A DNA stretch of 64,000 nt from AWTP1-13 sp963814055 (GCA_963814055.1 CAWFBJ010000002.1:62001-126000), one strand, 5' to 3'; numbered from the stretch's first letter, positions 45,911-56,082 are shown. Program-made: numbers and translations. Notes: generated by a model from the sequence alone, not told the origin.

Positions 45911-46619
45911 GCTCGGCGTGGCGCGCGATGGGATCGGCGTTCGCGCGCTTGTAGGCCAGCGCCGTGGCGGCGTTCAGGGAATCCTCGACGGCCTGCCGGT
46001 AGACTTCGAGATTGTCTGGATCGGCCGTGCGGGGCACGTCAACTGGATCGCCGATGGCAAAGCCGAGGTCGGACCACGGCAGGTTCACCGTCATGCGGCT
46101 CCAGCTGTTGAACGCGATGTAGCGCGACGTGGCGATTGCCATCGGCAAGATCGGCCGTCCCGTCTGTCGCGCGATCATGACGACGCCGAGCCCTGCGCTG
46201 GCGCGCCTCGCCTCCGGGAACATCGGCGGTCATTGCGACCGTGCGGCCTTCGCGCAACGTCTGCACCGCCGCTCTGTAGGCATGCGAACCGCCGCGGTCC
46301 TTGCCGCGCGATCGCCGCGCCGGCACCGCGGATGAGCTTGATGTCGAAGTGTCGAAGCACGGCGCCCATCAGCTCGGCGTCGCTGTGCCGGGCCAGCATC
46401 ACATCGGCTTCGAAACCGGGCTACTTGATGAGCGGCAGCAGCATGAACTGGCCGTGCCACATCGTGACGATGCACGGATGATTGTGCGAATGCCGGTCGA
46501 ACCGCTCCGTCATTGATCCTCGTTTGCCGCGACGTGCGGCCGACGAAACGCACGTAGCGCGCGAGCAGCGAGCCGATCGCGGCGTGAAACAGCTTGGGCT
46601 TGTGCTGCGTGTTCGCCAC
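45901..46619 (-). CDS. lysophospholipid acyltransferase family protein, DUF374 type (frameshifts and an in-frame stop)
   Basis: The pieces follow the DUF374 acyltransferase family found before waaA in alphaproteobacteria: LFHAAIGSLLARYVRFVGRT, then VTMWHGQFMLLPLI, LARHSDAELMGAVLRHFDIK with RGAGAA, GSHAYRAAVQTLREGRTVAM, and VVMIARQTGRPILPMAIATS. They lie in different frames, and an in-frame TAG occurs at 46423-46421 right after LLPLIK. The family is thought to acylate lipids or lipid A precursors. The start (GTG 46619 or ATG 46694) and the exact end are uncertain because of the damage; the end drawn here overlaps the waaA start. Confidence 0.65.
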
Positions 46620-46773
46620 TCTAGGCGCACCTGCCGGCTTGGTTTGATCGTAACGACTGTGGGGATGGCCACCTCTATAGCCCATCCCGAGCATACACTA
46701 GAAGCGTCGATTCGCCGCCAGTCGTCGGTAATCCAGCGCACAAGCGCGAAATGCAACGGGAAGTACGGACGGC

Positions 46774-48624
46774 TCAGCTCAGGCTGCTTCGGTGCGGTTC
46801 CGCGGCGATGTGTGCGGTTGCGTCCAGATCGAGCAGGATCTGCGAGCGGCACAGCCGCGCATAGTCTCCGTCGCGGGCGAGGAGTTCGGCGTGCGGTGCC
46901 TACTTCCACCATGCGTCCGTCTTTCATCAGGCAGATCACGTCGGCCCGCTGCACGGTGGAAAGCCGGTGGGCGATGACCAGCGTGGTGCGGTTGCGGGTG
47001 AAGCGGCCCAGGGCCTCCTGCACGAGCCGTTCCGATTCCGTGTCCAGCGCGCTGGTGGCCTCGTCGAGAAGGAGGATCGGCGCATCCTTCAGGATGGCGC
47101 GCGCCAGTGCCAGGCGCTGGCGCTGGCCGCCTGACAGCCGCAAGCCGCTCTCGCCGATCACGGTCTCGTAGCCTTTGGGTTGCGCCATGATGAATTCGTG
47201 CGCGGCCGCTGCCTTGGCGGCGGCCACGATGCTTTCCTCGCTCGCGCCGAGCTTGCCGAGCGCGATGTTGGCGCGGATCGTATCGTCGAACAGCGTCACT
47301 TCCTGGCTGACGATGGCAATCGAGTTGCGCAGGCTCGCCAGCGTCGTGTCCCGCAGGTCCTGGCCATCGATGGTTATGGAGCCGGTCTGTACATCGAACA
47401 GCCGAGCTACAAGGTTGATGATGGTGGATTTGCCAGCGCCCGAGCGGCCGACGAGCGCTGCGGTCTTGCCGCCAGGCACCGTGAGCGAGAAATTCCCTGA
47501 CCGCTGGCGTACTCGCGGCCGCGCTATAGGCGAAGCCGACATTGTCGAACGACGATGGTGCCGGTGTTGATTGCAAGCGGGCTGCGCGCCGGGGCGATCG
47601 ACAACGGTCGGCTTCTCGTCCAGCAGTTCGTAGATGCGGTCGGCCGCGGCGAGGCCTTCCATGGTCGCGTTGGAGACATTGCCGAGGGACTTGATCGACT
47701 GCGCAGCCAGCAGCAATGCGGCGACAAACCCCAGGAAATCGCCAACCGTGCTGGCGCCGCCGGAGATGCGCCAGTACGCGAAGGCGATTGCGCCGGCAAC
47801 GGTCAGCCCCGCTACGGCCTCGAGGAGGGGCCCCACCCGGGCGCGGGCGCGGACAGCCTTCATACGCAGCTGGAAAACCTGCTCGAAGTTTTCGTTGACG
47901 CGCCGTGCGGCGTAGTCCTCGAGCCGGAAGGCTTTGATCAAGCGCGCACCGGAAAGCTTCTCCGTGAGCCGTGACGTCACGCCGCCCAGCTCTACCTGCG
48001 TTCGCCGCGATACCGACCGCAGCCGGCGGCCGACGTTGCGCACTCGGCAGGATCGCAATCGGGCACAAGGCGAGAATGACCAGCGTCATCTGCCAGTCCA
48101 GATAGAGCATCACGGAGAACACCGCGACGACAGACAGCGCGTCCTTGATGAACGCGACGAGCGAGGTCTGCGCCGCCTGCTGGATGAAGGAAAGGTCGTT
48201 GGTCAGCCGCGACACCAGCTGGCCCGTGGTCTCGCGCGTGATACGTGCATAGTCCGCATTCACCAGATGTGCGAACGCCGCCTTCTGGATGTCGGTGACC
48301 ATGCGCAGCACGATGCGCATGGTGGTCACCTGGTGCAAATACAGGAACAGCCCGCGCAAGGCAGTGACCACGATGACGGCCGTCAGCACCAACGGCAGCA
48401 CGCCGCTGTCGGGCTTCATGAGCGAATCGAAGGAGTGCTTGATGATGAGCGGATAGCCGCCCGTGGTGGCGGCCAAGCCGGCGGTGAAGAGCAGAGCCAG
48501 GAGCGACCTTGGCACGCGCAGGCCAGATCCAGTCGGTGATGAAGCGGCGCAGGATGCCCTTTGCCCGCTCGTCGAAGGCGAGCCTGGCTGGGCGGTTGCC
48601 TGGAGAGTTCGCGGCGTCGGCCAA
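46774..48624 (-). CDS. msbA: MsbA-like lipid ABC exporter (six apparent frameshifts)
   Basis: This is an ABC half-transporter of the MsbA / lipid A flippase type, about 615 residues once corrected. The membrane domain includes GGYPLIIKHSFDSLM and TTGQLVSRLTNDLSFIQQA. The ATPase includes GRSGAGKSTIINLVARLFDV, LSGGQRQRLALARAI, LLLDEATSALD and VIAHRLST. Six frame changes between about 48505 and 46900 all go in the direction expected for inserted bases, and their sum agrees with start and stop. The TTG at 48624 is tentative. Its position among lpxK, waaA and an acyltransferase gene supports lipid A export rather than drug export. Confidence 0.82.
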
Positions 48625-48731
48625 TGCTCCTCCATGGGGCTGCCGGATCGGCGATTCTGCAGCCTAACTAACAGTTTGACTGCGAAGCCGCTAGCCGAGT
48701 CGCACACGTCTGGCGCCTGCGCGCCAAAGTG

Positions 48732-48992
48732 TCACGAACGCGGCGGCCCCGACACCTCCGGATCGAGCAGGCGATGCAGGTGAACGATGAAATAGCGCAC
48801 GTGTGCGTTGTCCACCGTCCGCTGGGCCGCAGCCTTCCACGCCTTGTAGGCTTCGGCATAGTTGGGATAGACGCCGACAATATCCATGGCGTCGGTGCTG
48901 ACGAACTCGGAGCTGGAAAGCGATTTGAGCTCGCCGCCGAACACGAGGTGAAGCAGCTGCTTTGTCGGGGGTGCGGGGTCATTTGCGGTCAT
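48732..48992 (-). CDS. DUF4170 family protein
   Basis: This 86-residue protein has the DUF4170 pattern LLHLVFGGELKSLSSSEFV followed by DIVGVYPNYAEAYKAWKA and AHVRYFIVHLHRLLDPE. The function is unknown; the gene is typically found next to LPS-core genes in Hyphomicrobiales, as here. The ATG at 48992 begins the usual N-terminus; a GTG at 49025 is an alternative. It is intact, although the msbA-like gene next to it is broken. Confidence 0.87.
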   Translation of the reverse strand: MTANDPAPPTKQLLHLVFGGELKSLSSSEFVSTDAMDIVGVYPNYAEAYKAWKAAAQRTVDNAHVRYFIVHLHRLLDPEVSGPPRS

Positions 48993-49148
48993 ACGGATCG
49001 ATTCCTCAGTCGCAGGTTTTTCCACAGTTTACTGAGATCCCATTGGGTACGCATCCCGGCACGTGGATGCACCGCGCCTATCATCGGTTTTTTCTGCCCG
49101 TATCGGAGGCGGTGTGCACCTGAATGCGGCACGGTGCTGGCTTGAGGC

Positions 49149-50102
49149 TCACAGTGCGGAAATCGCCATGTCGGCGACCAGGCCGCCGAACAGCAGCCAG
49201 CCAACCAGCCGGTTCGATTTGAATCGTGCGAGGCAATTGCCGGCGTTGCTCGTGTCGAGCGTGACCACTTGCCAGGCCATCTGCGCGGCCGCCAGAGCCA
49301 GCGCCACAGCGAATGCGGCGTGGGCGCCTGCCAGCAAGCCGGCCGCACCCCACAGCACCACCGCGCCGGTGTAGAACAGCACGAGCCAGCGCGGTGTCGC
49401 CGCACCAAATCTGAGCGCGGTCGACTTGAGGCCCACGAGGGCGTCGTCCTCCTTGTCCTGGTGGGCATAGATGGTGTCGTAGCCGACGGTCCACAGCACC
49501 GACCCGGCATAGAGAATGATGGCGGCCAACGACAGCGAGCCGGTAACGGCCGCCCAGCCGACCAGCGCACCCCACTTGAAGGTGAGGCCCAGCACGAACT
49601 GCGGCCAGAACGTGACCCTTTTCATGAAGGGATAGATGGCGATCAGCAGCAGCGAACTGGCACCCAGCACGATCGTGAACCAATTGAACTGCACCAGCAC
49701 CAGCAAGCCCGCCGTGCACAGCACCGCCAGGAACAGCCAGGCCTGGGTCACCGTCACCTGGCCGGATGGAATGGGCCGGGCCGCGGTCCGCGCGACGCGG
49801 GCGTCGTAGTCGCGATCGACGATGTCGTTATAGGTGCAGCCGGCGCCGCGCATGACGAAGGCGCCGAGCCAGAACAGCGCGAGATACCAAGGATTGGGAT
49901 AGGGCCGGCCGAGCGAGACTTCCGCCAATGCCTGGCTCCACCAGGCCGGGAACAACAGCAGCCAGGCGCCGATCGGCCGGTCGAAGCGCGCCAGCCGCAG
50001 GTAGGGCTTCCACGACGGCGGTGCGAGACGATCGACCCAGTTGCCCTGCGGGGCATCCGGCACCCGATCGGCCGGGCGAGCGTGTGTTGGCGTGGCGGTC
50101 AT
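49149..50102 (-). CDS. ubiA: 4-hydroxybenzoate octaprenyltransferase
   Basis: UbiA attaches the polyprenyl tail to 4-hydroxybenzoate in ubiquinone synthesis. The 317-residue membrane protein has about eight or nine segments. Both Asp-rich prenyl-diphosphate motifs are present: NDIVDRDYDARVART and YDTIYAHQDKEDD. It is intact. The adjacent LPS block is the usual neighbourhood in related genomes. Confidence 0.93.
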   Translation of the reverse strand: MTATPTHARPADRVPDAPQGNWVDRLAPPSWKPYLRLARFDRPIGAWLLLFPAWWSQALAEVSLGRPYPNPWYLALFWLGAFVMRGAGCTYNDIVDRDYDARVARTAARPIPSGQVTVTQAWLFLAVLCTAGLLVLVQFNWFTIVLGASSLLLIAIYPFMKRVTFWPQFVLGLTFKWGALVGWAAVTGSLSLAAIILYAGSVLWTVGYDTIYAHQDKEDDALVGLKSTALRFGAATPRWLVLFYTGAVVLWGAAGLLAGAHAAFAVALALAAAQMAWQVVTLDTSNAGNCLARFKSNRLVGWLLFGGLVADMAISAL

Positions 50103-50126
50103 GCGGTACGACGCGGCAAAGCGCGC

Positions 50127-50564
50127 CTAGGCCTCTGGTTTCCAATCAGGTTGAGTTTCAAAAGTCGAAAGCCTTTCATCCATGGCGTCCCAAGGCATCC
50201 GATTGCGCGCGAAAACAGCGACTTTGGGCTCGAACTCAGAAGAATCATCGAGTGTTCCGAGGGTAATAGTCAAGAAGCCCGTCATAGCGGTATTGCGTCC
50301 AAGAATGGAGCTGCCGCACGTAGGACAAAAGACCCTCGTGACCTCATTTCCATTGTTCGACTTGAGCTTGTATTCGGCGACGTGTCCTGTCAGGCGAAAC
50401 TGGCCGGTCGGGAACATCGCGCCGGTCGAATGTCCCGATCCGCTTCCCCGTTGGCAGTCGCGACAGTGACAATGAGCCACCACCAGCGGTTGACCTTCAG
50501 CCTCGTAGCGGACGGCGCCGCATAGGCACCCCCCTTTGTGAACGCGTGACGCCGTTTCATCCAT
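50127..50564 (-). CDS. GFA (glutathione-dependent formaldehyde-activating-like) family protein
   Basis: This 145-residue protein is of the GFA/CENP-V type. The zinc-binding cysteines lie in GGCLCGAVRYEA, HCHCRDCQRGSGS and FCPTCGS. The family name comes from one member; most have no known substrate and a role in formaldehyde handling cannot be claimed. It is 24 bases upstream of ubiA on the same strand. Confidence 0.87.
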   Translation of the reverse strand: MDETASRVHKGGCLCGAVRYEAEGQPLVVAHCHCRDCQRGSGSGHSTGAMFPTGQFRLTGHVAEYKLKSNNGNEVTRVFCPTCGSSILGRNTAMTGFLTITLGTLDDSSEFEPKVAVFARNRMPWDAMDERLSTFETQPDWKPEA

Positions 50565-50634
50565 CCCATTGGCCTATCATAAGGCAACGTGTGGTGCTCT
50601 GATTTCCGAAGCTGGCGGTGTGCCAGAAGCGTGT

Positions 50635-51693
50635 CTAGCCGCGATGCAGCTCATGCAGGTGCCACAGCGCGATGCCGAATACGGCGACAGCCCCAGCCTG
50701 GTGCGCAAGCCCAAGTGACAGTGGCACCTGTGCCAGCAAAGTCCAGATGCCGAGCGCGACCTGCGCCAGAACCGCGCCGGCGAGTGCCAGACCCGACATC
50801 CGAACCTGTCGGTCCTCAGTTCGCGACAGCACCGACCACACGTGCAAGATCGCCACGGCGGTGAGCACGTAGGCCAGCATGCGATGGTTGAACTGCACGG
50901 CCGTTGCGTTCTCGAACAGGTTCTCCCACCAGGGCGACATGGCGCCGAGGCCTTGCGGGATAAATCGGCCATCCATCAGCGGCCAGGTGTTGTAGTCGTT
51001 GCCTGCCTTGAGCCCCGCCACGAACGCACCGGCCACGATCTGCAGGAACACAAGACCCACGATCCACGCGGCGCTTTTGCGATGGAACGACGGCAGGCCG
51101 TGACCGCGGCTCTCGCGCGGTCCGAGCGACAGTGCGATCCACAGCAGCCCGGCAAGGATCACGATCGCGAGCGAGAGATGAACCGCGAGCCGGTACTGGC
51201 TGACCGAGATCCGCTCGGAGAGACCCGAGGCCACCATGTACCAGCCGATCGCGCCCTGCAGGCCGCCGAGCGCGAAAAGCCCCGCGAGCTTTGGAATGAG
51301 AGGCCGCGCGATGCGGCCCGTTGCCAGGAAAAACAGGAATGGCACCAGGAAAGCCACGCCGACGAAGCGGGCAAGAAAGCGATGCGACCACTCCCACCAG
51401 AAGATGCGCTTGAACGCCTCCAGGCCCATGCCCTTGTTGACGTGCTGGTACTGCGGAATTTGGCGATACTTCTCGAGCGCTTCCTGCCACGCGGCGTCCG
51501 ACAGCGGCGGGATCGCGCCCATGATCGGCTTCCATTCGGTGATGGACAATCCCGAGCCGGTCAGGCGCGTCGCCCCGCCCACGCTCACCATCACGAACAC
51601 CAGGGCTGCCACGGCGAACAGCCACACGCGCACCGGGTTCACGCGGGTATGTGCCGTGCGCGCGTGCGGAGCCAATGCCTGCTGCCGTGCCAT
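50635..51693 (-). CDS. ctaA: heme A synthase (COX15/CtaA)
   Basis: CtaA oxidises heme O to heme A for aa3-type cytochrome oxidase. The 352-residue protein has eight membrane segments in two four-helix halves. Conserved heme-ligand regions include TGSGLSITEWKPIMGAIPP, WWEWSHRFLARFVG and, in the second half, QFNHRMLAYVL and LAHQAGAV. The sequence is of the alphaproteobacterial (type 2) form without the extra Cys pair. No CtaB or oxidase subunits are in this window. Confidence 0.94.
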   Translation of the reverse strand: MARQQALAPHARTAHTRVNPVRVWLFAVAALVFVMVSVGGATRLTGSGLSITEWKPIMGAIPPLSDAAWQEALEKYRQIPQYQHVNKGMGLEAFKRIFWWEWSHRFLARFVGVAFLVPFLFFLATGRIARPLIPKLAGLFALGGLQGAIGWYMVASGLSERISVSQYRLAVHLSLAIVILAGLLWIALSLGPRESRGHGLPSFHRKSAAWIVGLVFLQIVAGAFVAGLKAGNDYNTWPLMDGRFIPQGLGAMSPWWENLFENATAVQFNHRMLAYVLTAVAILHVWSVLSRTEDRQVRMSGLALAGAVLAQVALGIWTLLAQVPLSLGLAHQAGAVAVFGIALWHLHELHRG

Positions 51694-51774
51694 GATGCCG
51701 ATGTAGCCCGTTTCGTCCGCCGCGTCCGGCGGCGCATGGTCGCCCCAAGGACGTTCTGCCCCGGCCAGCTGCCG

Positions 51775-52488
51775 CTACTCGTAGCCTTCCGCGATCGAGG
51801 CGGCGATCCTGGCATGACATTCCGCGCCGTCCAGCACGCCGTTCGGATTTTGCGCGCTCGGCAGCACGCGCCGGAAGTGCACCCAGGACTGGCGTGCCAC
51901 CTCTTCCAGCCGCGCGATCTCGACGAGCGGGTCGGGATGATCGTCGGCGCGCAAATCCAGCAGCGAATAGTCCTCCTGGTCGTGCACGATGAGTACCGCC
52001 GATTGCCGCCCGCGCGTATCGCCGCCGGCGGTCTCGCCCGCCTGCAGGGCGCCGATCAGCCGCCGGGCGAACGGGATGTCGGCGCTTGCCTCATAGGCCG
52101 CTGCCATCGCTTCTATCACGCCGGCGTCTTTCAGAGTGTTGCCCGCAACGGAGAAGGTCTCCTTGCAAAGATGCCCGCACCACTCCACGCATTCCTTGCC
52201 CGTGTGGGCGGCGAACTGTCCACGGCGATCCATGACATGCAGTTGGCGCAGATCGCGGCCCTCGTCGGCCGTGGTCAGCAGGCGCACCGCATCCGCCGCC
52301 GACGCGCCGACGGCCAGCAGCGCCAGCCCGCGCGGGCCATAGTACGGATTGAAAAACGCCTGGCTTATGATCGCGCCCGCGCCGGTCCTGACGAAAGCGT
52401 TGCGGGCGCCCACTGCAAAGAATTTGCTCGCCACCGCAACGCCGATGCGCCCCGTCTCTTCGTCGCGGGCGATGATAGAGAAGGTCAT
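51775..52488 (-). CDS. DUF1028 family Ntn-hydrolase-like protein
   Basis: This 237-residue protein belongs to DUF1028. It starts with MTFSIIARDEETGRIGVAVA, the family's N-terminal strand pattern, and has the FFAVGARNAFVRTGAGAI region. The family is predicted to have an N-terminal-nucleophile hydrolase fold, but no reaction is established. Such genes often sit beside peptidase or gamma-glutamyltransferase genes, as here, where the latter lies just upstream on the same strand. Confidence 0.85.
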   Translation of the reverse strand: MTFSIIARDEETGRIGVAVASKFFAVGARNAFVRTGAGAIISQAFFNPYYGPRGLALLAVGASAADAVRLLTTADEGRDLRQLHVMDRRGQFAAHTGKECVEWCGHLCKETFSVAGNTLKDAGVIEAMAAAYEASADIPFARRLIGALQAGETAGGDTRGRQSAVLIVHDQEDYSLLDLRADDHPDPLVEIARLEEVARQSWVHFRRVLPSAQNPNGVLDGAECHARIAASIAEGYE

Positions 52489-52564
52489 CGCTGCCCTCCG
52501 CTGTTCCCTCTAGTGGATGGGAACATGGAACGGCGAGGCGCCGCAAGACCAGGCATGTGCCGAC

Positions 52565-54412
52565 TCACCGCCCCGCCGCGTAGCCCTGCATGCCGCGGGC
52601 GTTGGCGGCGGCCTTGCGGCGCACGCCGTCCTGGCTCGCGGCCGTCAGGCGTCCTTCCGACCAGTCGGGCCCGACCTCGACCTTGTGGCCGCGCAGTTCC
52701 AGATCCTTGATGGTTGCTGGCGGCAGCCGGCCTTCGGCCACCAGCACGCCGGGCCGTGCAGTGCGCGGCCAGAACGAGAGCGGGAAGTGCTCGATGTGCC
52801 AGGCCGGCGCATCAATGGCCTCCTGCATGTTCATCCGGGGCTCGGTGCCTGACTTGCGCGCGTGGCGCAGGAAGAACTGGCAGCTCCACTGGTCCTGCTG
52901 GTCGCCGCCGGGGGTGCCCCAGCTCATGTAGGGCTTGCCGTCGCGCAGGGCCATGCCGACCGAAAGTGTCGAGCGCGGCCGCTTGCCGGGCGCCAGCGAA
53001 GCCGGCAGACCTTCTTCCAGCCAGAACATCTGGCCGCGCGTACCGAGCGGGAAGCCGAGCTCGGGAATGACCGGCGAGGACTGCAGCCAGCCGCCCGACG
53101 GCGTCGAGGTGAACATGTTGCCGTGCTTGTCGATGACGTCGATGTGCACCGTGTCGCCGATCACGCGGCCGTCGCGCCCGACCCTTTGCTCGTCGGCGCC
53201 GTGCCCAGTGTTGATGCGCGCGAACGTCGGCTCGCCAGCGCCGGCGCCCAACGCGCGGGCGGCCTTGACGACGACGCGGCCGCCGTAGCCGTCGATGGTG
53301 CCTGGGCGCTGGTCCATGGATGCGCGCTCGCCCACGAGCTTGCGGCGCTCGGCGTTATAGTACTCCGACAGCAGCGTCTCCATCGGCACCTCGACAAACT
53401 TCGGGTCGCCGTAGAAGGCCTCGCGGTCGGCGTAAGCGAGCTTGGCGCACTCGGCCCAGATATGGATGAACTCCGGGTCGGTCGGCGACATGCGGTCGAG
53501 ATCGAACCCTTTGAGCAGGGCCAGCATCTGCAGCAGCACGGGGCCCTGCGTCCAGGCGTGCGGCTTCAGCACCCGATAGGCGCCGAAGTCGAGATGCACC
53601 GGGTCTTCGATGGTCGGCAGCCAGGTCGCCATGTCGTGCGCGGTGAGCACGCCCTTGTGCGGGCGACCGCTGACATCCATCACTTCGTTGGTGCGGCAGA
53701 AAGCATCGATGGCTTCCGCGACGAAGCCCTGGCTCCACACGCGCCTGGCCCGATCGATCTCGGCCTCGCGTCCGCCGCCGCCGGCCTCGGCTTCCTTCAA
53801 GATGCGCTTGTAGGTCTCTGCATGCCGTTTGTTGGTGAACATCGTGCCCGGCCGGGGCACGTCGCCGTTGGGGAGATAAACGGCAGCCGACGTGGGCCAG
53901 TGCTTGCGGTAGAGGTCGGCGACCGTGCCGATCGTAGCCGAGGCGCGCTCCACCAGCGGATGCCCGTTCTCGGCGTAGCCGATGGCCGCCTCCAGTACGT
54001 CGCGTAGACGCATCGTGCCGTAGTCGCGGAGCACCAGCATGAACGTCTCGAAGGTGCCGGGAATGCAGGCCGGCAGCAGCCCCGTGCCCGGCACGATGTC
54101 GAGCCCGAGATGGCCGCGATAGTGCGCGATGGTGGCGCCGGCCGGCGCCGGACCCTGACCGCAGACGACTTTGGGCTTCGTGCTGTTCGCCTCGCACAGC
54201 ATCACCGGCACGTCGCCGCCGGGGCCGCACAGGTGCGGCTCCACCACCTGCAGCGTGAAAGCCGTGGCGATGCCCGCATCGAAGGCGTTGCCACCGCGCT
54301 CCAGGATGCCCATGCCCACCGCGGTGCCGATCCAGTGCGTGGAAGCCACCACGCCGAACGTGCCGTCGATCTCGGGCCGGGTCGTGAACTGGCCGGGGTT
54401 GATGTTGGACAT
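52565..54412 (-). CDS. gamma-glutamyltransferase family protein
   Basis: This 615-residue member of the gamma-glutamyltranspeptidase family is a self-cleaving Ntn hydrolase. The N-terminal ERGGNAFDAGIATAFTLQVV and CGPGGD segments are typical of the large subunit. The predicted nucleophile Thr is in GDTVHIDVIDKHGNM, which departs from the classical TTH pattern. So this belongs to the ywrD-like side branch rather than standard glutathione GGT. STLSVGMALRDGKPYMSWGT matches the C-terminal subunit. No signal peptide is evident, so it may be cytoplasmic. Substrates are unknown. It lies between the agmatinase-like and DUF1028 genes. Confidence 0.86.
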   Translation of the reverse strand: MSNINPGQFTTRPEIDGTFGVVASTHWIGTAVGMGILERGGNAFDAGIATAFTLQVVEPHLCGPGGDVPVMLCEANSTKPKVVCGQGPAPAGATIAHYRGHLGLDIVPGTGLLPACIPGTFETFMLVLRDYGTMRLRDVLEAAIGYAENGHPLVERASATIGTVADLYRKHWPTSAAVYLPNGDVPRPGTMFTNKRHAETYKRILKEAEAGGGGREAEIDRARRVWSQGFVAEAIDAFCRTNEVMDVSGRPHKGVLTAHDMATWLPTIEDPVHLDFGAYRVLKPHAWTQGPVLLQMLALLKGFDLDRMSPTDPEFIHIWAECAKLAYADREAFYGDPKFVEVPMETLLSEYYNAERRKLVGERASMDQRPGTIDGYGGRVVVKAARALGAGAGEPTFARINTGHGADEQRVGRDGRVIGDTVHIDVIDKHGNMFTSTPSGGWLQSSPVIPELGFPLGTRGQMFWLEEGLPASLAPGKRPRSTLSVGMALRDGKPYMSWGTPGGDQQDQWSCQFFLRHARKSGTEPRMNMQEAIDAPAWHIEHFPLSFWPRTARPGVLVAEGRLPPATIKDLELRGHKVEVGPDWSEGRLTAASQDGVRRKAAANARGMQGYAAGR

Positions 54413-54498
54413 GGGCGGTGCTGGCTCCCGGCGTTCGTTTCTACGGTGTGATGGCGATTACAGTAGGAGGGCAGCTCTGCCCTGGCAACTTGCGGGGC

Positions 54499-55545
54499 TC
54501 ACTTGCCCTTGCGGCGCGCAAGGGCAACGACAGCAAGGATTTCGAACAGCATCTGCGCCGCGGCCTGCGCGGTGTTGGTGGTCGCATCGTACTGCGGCGC
54601 GACCTCCACGACGTCGCCGCCGATCATGTTGAGGCCGGCGCAGCCGCGCACCAGTTCCATGGCCTCGCGCGTGCTCAGGCCACCGACTTCGGGGGTGCCG
54701 GTGCCGGGCGCAAACGCGGGATCGAGGCTGTCGACATCGAAGGAGATGTAGGTCGGTCCGCTGCCGACGACCTCGCGGATCTTCTTGATTGTCTTCACAA
54801 CGCCGAGGTGTGCGAACTCCTCTGCGTGCATGACTGTCATGCCGCTGATGTAGGAGAACTCCCACAGGTATTCCGCGCCGCCACGAATGCCGATCTGGAT
54901 GGTGCGCTCGGGGTCGAGCACGCCGGCAAGCACCGCCTGGCGAAACGGCCCCCCGTGATGGAACTTCGCGCCCTCGAAGGGCCCGCCTGTGTCGCAATGC
55001 GCGTCGATGTGCACGAGCCCGACCGGCCGCTTGCTGCCCAAGGCCTTCAGGATCGGGTAGCTGATCGAGTGATCGCCGCCGATGGCGAGCGGCGTCACTC
55101 CAGCAGATGCAATGCGGGTGAAGAATGCCTCGATGTCCTCGATGCTGTCATCAAGGCTGTAGCGGCTGCGAAAGGGCACATCACCCACGTCGCCTGCCTT
55201 GACCGCCGACAGCGGCAGGAAGCGGTGGACGTGATGATAGGGTCCGATGCGCTCAACCCCTCGCACCGCCCTGGGTCCGAAGCGCGCGCCGGGCCGATTG
55301 GTGACGCCCAGGTCCATCGGGACCCCTGTCAGCGCCACATCGAGGCCGCCAAAATCGGTTTGCTGCGGCGCGTTGGGGCAAAATGGGGCACCGAGGAACG
55401 TAGCGACCCCTTCATACGGTTTCGGCCGCCGGTTGGTACCCGCGAAAATCGTCTCGATGGCTCTCTTGAACTCTGGATGGTGAGAGGTCCCCGGCGCATC
55501 GTCGGCGTACTTGGCACGCAACGTATCGAGCTTCTTGCGATCCAT
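54499..55545 (-). CDS. speB: agmatinase/ureohydrolase family protein
   Basis: This is a 348-residue manganese ureohydrolase. Metal-binding motifs are present: GGDHS, HIDAHCDT and ISFDVDSLDP. It could split agmatine, guanidinobutyrate or a related guanidino compound; the sequence motifs alone do not decide. The ATG at 55545 starts the conserved region. It is the first gene of a same-strand run with the gamma-glutamyltransferase-family and DUF1028 genes, suggesting amine or gamma-glutamyl compound breakdown. Confidence 0.85.
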   Translation of the reverse strand: MDRKKLDTLRAKYADDAPGTSHHPEFKRAIETIFAGTNRRPKPYEGVATFLGAPFCPNAPQQTDFGGLDVALTGVPMDLGVTNRPGARFGPRAVRGVERIGPYHHVHRFLPLSAVKAGDVGDVPFRSRYSLDDSIEDIEAFFTRIASAGVTPLAIGGDHSISYPILKALGSKRPVGLVHIDAHCDTGGPFEGAKFHHGGPFRQAVLAGVLDPERTIQIGIRGGAEYLWEFSYISGMTVMHAEEFAHLGVVKTIKKIREVVGSGPTYISFDVDSLDPAFAPGTGTPEVGGLSTREAMELVRGCAGLNMIGGDVVEVAPQYDATTNTAQAAAQMLFEILAVVALARRKGK

Positions 55546-55701
55546 GTCCGGCTCCTGGGTGCGGTCGGAAAAGCACCACACGTGCTGCAAGGATTGTAAT
55601 GGGCCAGCTAAAGGGCCAGAAGGAGTGAGTTGCTGTCCCCACACAGGGAGGTCGGTGTCGAGGCCGGCCTGGTGTGGACGGGCCGCTGAAAGAGGTTACT
55701 G

Positions 55702-55917
55702 ATGCCCAGTTGGATGAAATGCACTGCTATGGATGGCGCCCAGATCCAAGTGAATATGGATCAGGTCGCCATGATTTGCCGCCACGCCAGTGATCGCGGC
55801 GGCACCGGCAGTGAAATTACCTTCGCGTCCGGATCTCCCAGTTCGATCATTGTGAAGGAAGACCAGGAGCATCTGGTCGGAGCACCAGAGATCGCCCGGG
55901 AACATGGTGTGGTTTGA
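55702..55917 (+). CDS. small hypothetical protein
   Basis: This is a 71-residue protein of unknown family. AAAGAGG lies 6 bases before the ATG. The composition (VNMDQVAMIC, ITFASGS, SIIVKED) suggests a small beta-rich fold similar in style to short proteins with the pattern VN-x-x-x-V-x-x-I. It could be a real gene, but no homologue comes to mind. Confidence 0.5.
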   Translation: MPSWMKCTAMDGAQIQVNMDQVAMICRHASDRGGTGSEITFASGSPSSIIVKEDQEHLVGAPEIAREHGVV

Positions 55918-56082
55918 GATCGCCATACCCACAGTACAATTCATCGGATGACACTCGGCAATAGTTGATCGGGTGTACAACTCGCCGAGCAAAGCACGCT
56001 GCAAATGTTACTCGCTGGTAATTCGTAATCTCTCAGCAATACATCTTTACCGAATATTACGCATAAGTACCTGCAATTTGAT

